Assembly: GCA_902783445.1 (NCBI GenBank)
Contig: CACZQX010000294.1
Coordinates: forward strand, 1 to 15,645
Direction: 5' to 3'
Origin: an uncultured Lachnospiraceae bacterium
GTDB lineage: Bacteria; Bacillota; Clostridia; Lachnospirales; Lachnospiraceae
Length of the DNA stretch: 15,645 bases
Positions 14,310 through 15,645 of the stretch are shown here, in pieces. Numbering within the stretch: position 1 is the stretch's first letter; each line of letters begins with the position of its first letter. The notes beneath the pieces were generated by a model. That model worked only from the letters and a program-made list of their open reading frames with translations, had not been told where the DNA came from and ran no database searches. A program made the translations under genes and the position numbers.

Positions 14310-15645
14310 ATGTATACATATATTGTAATTGATGATGAAATGCTTACAAGAAAAGGAACAATTAAAAAACTCGAAGATATGAACTCCGAAATCACCTGCT
14401 GTTGCGAAGCGGAAAACGGTGTGGAAGCCTTGGAGAAAATAAAAACTCACAATCCGGATATTATTATCACAGATATGAATATGCCTTTTATGGACGGAAC
14501 CAAGCTTTTATCCATTTTATCGGAAGAATATCCCGAAAAACAGATTATAGTAATAAGCAGTTATAAGGATTTTGAATATATTCATCAAGCGATAAAAGCC
14601 AATGCCATTGACTATATTCTTAAACCATTTAGGAAGGAAGAACTACAAAAGACCGTAAAAAAAGCCATAGAACATTTAGAAAGCGAAGATGTCGGCAGCC
14701 GCCAAACCATTTCATCCGACATAGCAAAGGAAGAATCGCTTCTTGATTATGATAAGCAGTTGTTGCACAGCCTGCTTTTCGGCTACCAAAGCAGTGATAT
14801 TAACCTTATTTCCAAAAAGTTAGCCAAAATAGTAAGCACTCACGACTTTGTTCTTTTTAATATTCATAGCAGCAAAGCCATTACAGAAGCAAGTGTAAAC
14901 AACTTTTTAAATGAGAACGGCTTTGGTGATTTGGCTGTTTTTTTCAAAAGCAAACGCAGCAACAATGTTGGCTTTTTAATTCTTTTTGTGGGAAAGTCCT
15001 CTTCTTTAAACATAAAAACTTTTTGCAGCCAAATAGCAAACAACTTTGTATATCAATTTAATTTCGATCATCCTTTTTTGTGCTTCGGAATAAGCGAACT
15101 TTATGATAGTTTACATAACTTAAACTATGCTTATCACGAGACCATTTCAGCACTGAACATGCGAAAACTCTCCGAAAATGACAGCTTCTACTTTTTTGAA
15201 GACCGACCTAAGCAATATCCGAAATATAACTGGTTCAAAAAAGAAGAATTGTTGTTTAACATCGAAATGGGAAATACCGAAAATGTTAGGAATCTTATAG
15301 AATCCATGTTTGAGGATTTTGTTGCGGACGATCTTTATGTACATAGGGTTAAACATATATTCTTGCAACTGTTAAACGAATCCCAAAGCTTTTTAACGGA
15401 TTTTGATGATGAAAGTCAGGGTGAGGCCTCACTGAATGTTGAAAATACACTCAATAATCTTTTTTCACTTGAAGAATTAAAAGATTATTACATTTCGTTT
15501 TTTTCAAATATCAGCGAAACCGCAAAAGAAAACAGCAACACAAACAATTACAATATTGTTGATAAATTATGTGTTTACATCAAAAAGAATTACAGAAAGA
15601 ATCTTTCTTTGGAAATACTCTCTTCCATGCTTTACATGAACAGAA
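14310..15645 (+). CDS. YesN-type AraC-family response regulator, 3' end beyond window
   Basis: This is the cognate regulator of the sensor kinase, with 445 codons present and the frame open at the window edge. The receiver domain starts MYTYIVIDDEMLTRKG with acidic Asp8/Asp9, phosphoacceptor Asp55 in IIITDMNMPFMDG, Ser83 in VISSYKDFEY and Lys105 in DYILKPF. The long middle part (about 140-410) is the variable linker of this family, including LCFGISELYDSLHNLNYAYHETISAL, which resembles the YesN-type linker motif. The C-terminal DNA-binding domain has begun: IVDKLCVYIKKNYRKNLSLEILSSMLYMN. It is cut inside the first helix-turn-helix, so about 80 residues are missing. The start at 14310 has AAGGAGA about 7 bases upstream. 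It probably binds the repeats between 12478 and 12528. Confidence 0.94.
   Translation, partial: MYTYIVIDDEMLTRKGTIKKLEDMNSEITCCCEAENGVEALEKIKTHNPDIIITDMNMPFMDGTKLLSILSEEYPEKQIIVISSYKDFEYIHQAIKANAIDYILKPFRKEELQKTVKKAIEHLESEDVGSRQTISSDIAKEESLLDYDKQLLHSLLFGYQSSDINLISKKLAKIVSTHDFVLFNIHSSKAITEASVNNFLNENGFGDLAVFFKSKRSNNVGFLILFVGKSSSLNIKTFCSQIANNFVYQFNFDHPFLCFGISELYDSLHNLNYAYHETISALNMRKLSENDSFYFFEDRPKQYPKYNWFKKEELLFNIEMGNTENVRNLIESMFEDFVADDLYVHRVKHIFLQLLNESQSFLTDFDDESQGEASLNVENTLNNLFSLEELKDYYISFFSNISETAKENSNTNNYNIVDKLCVYIKKNYRKNLSLEILSSMLYMNR

Overview
The window looks like chromosome of a low-GC Firmicute, most likely a Clostridia member of the Lachnospiraceae type. The evidence is the AT-rich sequence, strong GGAGG ribosome binding sites, near-consensus sigma-A promoters, a zinc-ribbon L32 beginning MSICPKNKSS, and YesM/YesN-type sugar regulation. 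No rRNA, tRNA, CRISPR array, insertion sequence or phage gene is visible. All placements come from reading the sequence; no database search was run.

Positions 1-2400 (minus strand) hold housekeeping genes. They are the 5' part of an NADP-type glutamate dehydrogenase gene with its own consensus promoter and a structured leader, the yceD-rpmF pair with a textbook promoter and a terminator, and a cytidylate-kinase-like gene. Next to these, 2401-3492 (minus) encodes an S66 LD-carboxypeptidase that carries a lipoprotein signal, which would place this murein/peptide hydrolase outside the membrane.

Positions 3719-5895 (plus) form a tight three-gene operon: a small four-helix membrane protein, a 385-residue soluble protein with a His/Asp-rich zinc-phospholipase-like motif set (DUF6765-like), and a six-helix DUF308/HdeD-like membrane protein. 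The first two genes overlap and the third follows after one base. I know of no described function for this set, and it is the best candidate here for an undescribed system.

Positions 5950-12411 (minus) are a carbohydrate-uptake operon transcribed in the order solute-binding lipoprotein, permease 1, permease 2, cytoplasmic GH106-like glycoside hydrolase, MsmK/UgpC-type ATPase. It ends at a strong hairpin shared with the converging plus-strand operon. A second strong hairpin sits between the binding-protein gene and the permeases, where it would give more binding protein than transporter. Divergently transcribed from 12553 are a YesM-type sensor kinase and a YesN-type AraC-family response regulator, the latter cut by the window end. 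The 141-base divergent region carries three direct copies of ATAACAAAA spaced 19-23 bases. These overlap the expected -35 region of the transporter promoter and the promoter of the kinase gene. The simplest model is that the sensor detects an extracellular sugar, the regulator binds these repeats and turns on transporter and hydrolase, and the imported oligosaccharide is cut inside the cell. A rhamnose-containing oligosaccharide is a reasonable but unproven substrate.
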